NCBI GenBank assembly: GCA_036403815.1
Contig: DASWQH010000080.1
Coordinates: 1 to 64,000 of the forward strand
Direction of reading: 5' to 3'
Origin: JACVRN01 sp036403815
Lineage (GTDB): Bacteria; Acidobacteriota; Blastocatellia; Pyrinomonadales; Pyrinomonadaceae
Length of the DNA: 64,000 nt
Part shown: piece by piece, positions 62,271 through 64,000 of the stretch
How positions within the stretch are numbered: the stretch's first letter is position 1
How the letters are laid out: each line of letters opens with the position of its first letter
The notes under the pieces: model-generated
Databases searched by the model: none
What the model saw: the letters and a program-made list of their open reading frames with translations, nothing else
What the model was told of the DNA's origin: nothing
Position numbers and translations under genes: made by a program

Positions 62271-64000
62271 ATGACCATTCCCGCCGGTACACGTCTGGGT
62301 CGCTATGAAGTCCGCTCCAAGTTGGGGGCGGGCGGGATGAGCGAAGTTTATCTGGCGCAGGACACTCAACTCAGACGCAACGTCGCCCTCAAGCTGCTTC
62401 CGGCAAAGTTCAGCCAGAACGAAGAGAGATTGCGTCGCTTCAAGCAGGAGGCTTACGCGGTCGCCGCTCTGAATCACCCGAACATCGCCCATATATATGA
62501 GATAGGCGAGACGGGCGACCATCACTTTATAGCGATGGAGTATATAGAAGGCGTGACCTTGCGCGAGAAGATTCACCGCCAGCATGAGCCGCTTGAGCAA
62601 CTTCTAAAATACCTCACACAGGTAGCCGAAGGTCTGACCAAAGCGCACGCCGAAGGAATCATCCACCGCGATCTAAAGCCGGACAACATCATGATTACAA
62701 GCGACGGCTACGCGAAGATTCTGGACTTCGGGCTGGCGAAGCTGGTAGAGAGGCAGAGAGGCGACGGAGGCGAATCGAATGAAGGCGACACCATCTTGAT
62801 GACGCAACATTCTGTGCCCGGCACAGTGATGGGGACAGTTGGCTACATGTCGCCGGAGCAGGCGCAGGGTCGAGTGCAGGACATAGACCAGCGCTCCGAT
62901 ATTTTCTCCTTCGGCTGCATCCTCTACGAAGCGGCGACGGGGAAGAAGGCGTTTAAGGGCAAGGATGCGCTGGATTCCATGCACATGATTGTCTATGCGC
63001 CGACGCCTCAGCTTAAAGATATAAACGCCGACGCCCCCGAAGAGCTGCAAAAGATAGTGTGCAGGTGCCTGGAAAAGGATGTAGAGAAGCGTTACCACTT
63101 GATCAGGGATGTGGCGATTGAGCTGGAAGAGCTGCGGCAGGAGTTGAAGGGCACGGCCAGTGCCCATTCCCAGCGCTCAACGCATTCCTCTGCGCATTCG
63201 GTGTCGAGCAGCGACACGATATTACGGGAAAGCGGGCTGGCAAAGAGCGTACACACGCAACCACCTTTGAGCGGTACTGCGGAAAGCGCAGCGATGCCTC
63301 AAATCTCAAGCGCGGAGTACATCGTAAACAACATCAAGCGGCATAGAGTCGCTTCCATCATCGGCCTGCTCTTAATGCTCATCGCGGCTGCAAGCCTTTT
63401 CTACTTTTACTACTACAGGAAAGAAAACACAGCCTTCGATTCAATCGCCGTCCTGCCTTTCGTCAACCAGAACGGCGACCCCGAATCGGAATACATCTCG
63501 GACGGTTTGACCGAGAGCACCATCAACAGCCTGACCCAGCTTCCTGATTTACGGGTCATAGCCAGAAGCTCCGTCTTTCGCTACAAAGGGAAAGAGACAG
63601 ACCCGATTGCTGTGGGAAAGGAGCTGGGTGTGCGTGCCGTCTTAACAGGCCGCATCATGCAGCGCGGCGACAATCTGACGGTCAGCGTAGAGCTGGTGGA
63701 CGTGCGCGACAACAAACAGCTCTGGGGAGAAAAGTACGAGCGCAAGGTAGCAGACCTGCTCGCGGTGCAGCGCGAGATTGCACAGGAAATCTCCTCCAAC
63801 CTGCGCACTAAGATTTCCGGCGAAGTGCAGAACCGCGTCACCAAGCGTTACACGGAGAATGCAGAAGCCTATCAACTCTATCTGAAAGGGCGCTACTTCT
63901 GGAACAAGAGGACGCGCGACGATCTCAAAAAATCAATCGAGTACTTTAATCAATCGATTGAGCGTGACCCTAACTACGCGCTCGCCTTCGCGGGGATGGC
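62271..64000 (+). CDS. Ser/Thr protein kinase with TolB-like and TPR output domains (partial)
   Basis: 576 codons to the window edge, so the 3' end is missing. Hanks-type kinase at about 12-275: LGAGGMSEVYLAQD (P-loop), VALKLL (Lys), HRDLKPDN (about 132), DFGLAK (about 152), YMSPEQAQ. A juxtamembrane Ser/His-rich linker, one membrane helix at about 360-382 (VASIIGLLLMLIAAASLFYF), then a TolB-N-like domain (SIAVLPFVNQNGDPESEYIS, RVIARSSVFRYKGKETDP) and the start of TPRs (AYQLYLKGRYFWNKRTRDDL). This kinase-TolB-TPR architecture is abundant in Acidobacteriota. Activators unknown. The ATG at 62271 follows a weak ribosome site. Confidence 0.95.
   Translation, partial: MTIPAGTRLGRYEVRSKLGAGGMSEVYLAQDTQLRRNVALKLLPAKFSQNEERLRRFKQEAYAVAALNHPNIAHIYEIGETGDHHFIAMEYIEGVTLREKIHRQHEPLEQLLKYLTQVAEGLTKAHAEGIIHRDLKPDNIMITSDGYAKILDFGLAKLVERQRGDGGESNEGDTILMTQHSVPGTVMGTVGYMSPEQAQGRVQDIDQRSDIFSFGCILYEAATGKKAFKGKDALDSMHMIVYAPTPQLKDINADAPEELQKIVCRCLEKDVEKRYHLIRDVAIELEELRQELKGTASAHSQRSTHSSAHSVSSSDTILRESGLAKSVHTQPPLSGTAESAAMPQISSAEYIVNNIKRHRVASIIGLLLMLIAAASLFYFYYYRKENTAFDSIAVLPFVNQNGDPESEYISDGLTESTINSLTQLPDLRVIARSSVFRYKGKETDPIAVGKELGVRAVLTGRIMQRGDNLTVSVELVDVRDNKQLWGEKYERKVADLLAVQREIAQEISSNLRTKISGEVQNRVTKRYTENAEAYQLYLKGRYFWNKRTRDDLKKSIEYFNQSIERDPNYALAFAGM

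Overview
The window looks like a chromosomal segment of an Acidobacteriota bacterium, most likely Blastocatellia/Pyrinomonadales. This is inferred from gene content only: secreted Ala/Asn/Thr-rich lipoproteins, a TonB-ExbB-ExbD-ExbD set, DUF2911-TPR and DUF4440 proteins, and a Ser/Thr kinase joined to a TolB-like/TPR module. No rRNA is present to settle it.

Layout. (1) 1-4974 is an AT-rich integrated element. From the left it holds an IS30 end, a truncated adhesin-like gene, an XRE regulator, a secreted protein, a phage/plasmid II/X-type replication initiator, a small HTH-like protein, a three-way-junction DNA/RNA structure and a tyrosine integrase. It abuts the 5' half of a tRNA-Val(GAC) gene that is cut in the anticodon loop. 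(2) 5.2-29.1 kb is housekeeping DNA: an ABC-F ATPase, a SurA-like lipoprotein, rpmB, ridA, rel, a TPR lipoprotein, exbD-exbD-exbB-tonB, secF-secD-yajC-tgt, a multi-GAF histidine kinase, der, a methyltransferase, yraN, tRNA-Gly and tRNA-Cys. (3) 29.2-30.56 kb is a markedly GC-richer patch directly after tRNA-Cys. (4) 31.4-34.1 kb is an LVIVD/DUF305 pair. (5) 34.4-43.2 kb is an RHS polymorphic-toxin locus with an HExxH metallopeptidase-like tip, a secreted downstream protein, a broken second RHS core and a dead integrase. (6) 43.8-61.7 kb is accessory DNA rich in secreted hypotheticals, REP-like palindromes and integron attC-like sites. (7) 62.3 kb to the end is a Ser/Thr kinase running off the window.

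Two systems stand out. First, nine intergenic loci between 7.7 and 29.0 kb are hairpins whose two arms are tandem 7-bp units. Each locus has its own heptamer, and several fill the gaps inside operons (secF/secD/yajC, tRNA-Gly/tRNA-Cys, the der 3' end). One pair of heptamer arms (9975-10413) exactly brackets a decayed S23-like four-helix-bundle gene, suggesting that the bare hairpins are non-autonomous relatives or scars of an element that once carried such a gene. Second, attC sites with canonical arms follow the 3' ends of genes at 61.2 and 60.3 kb, with others at 54.3 and possibly 45.6 kb. All are read on the minus strand with no integrase in view, i.e. a CALIN-like cassette cluster of secreted or unknown proteins.

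All calls are from reading the sequence. No database search, folding program or alignment was run.
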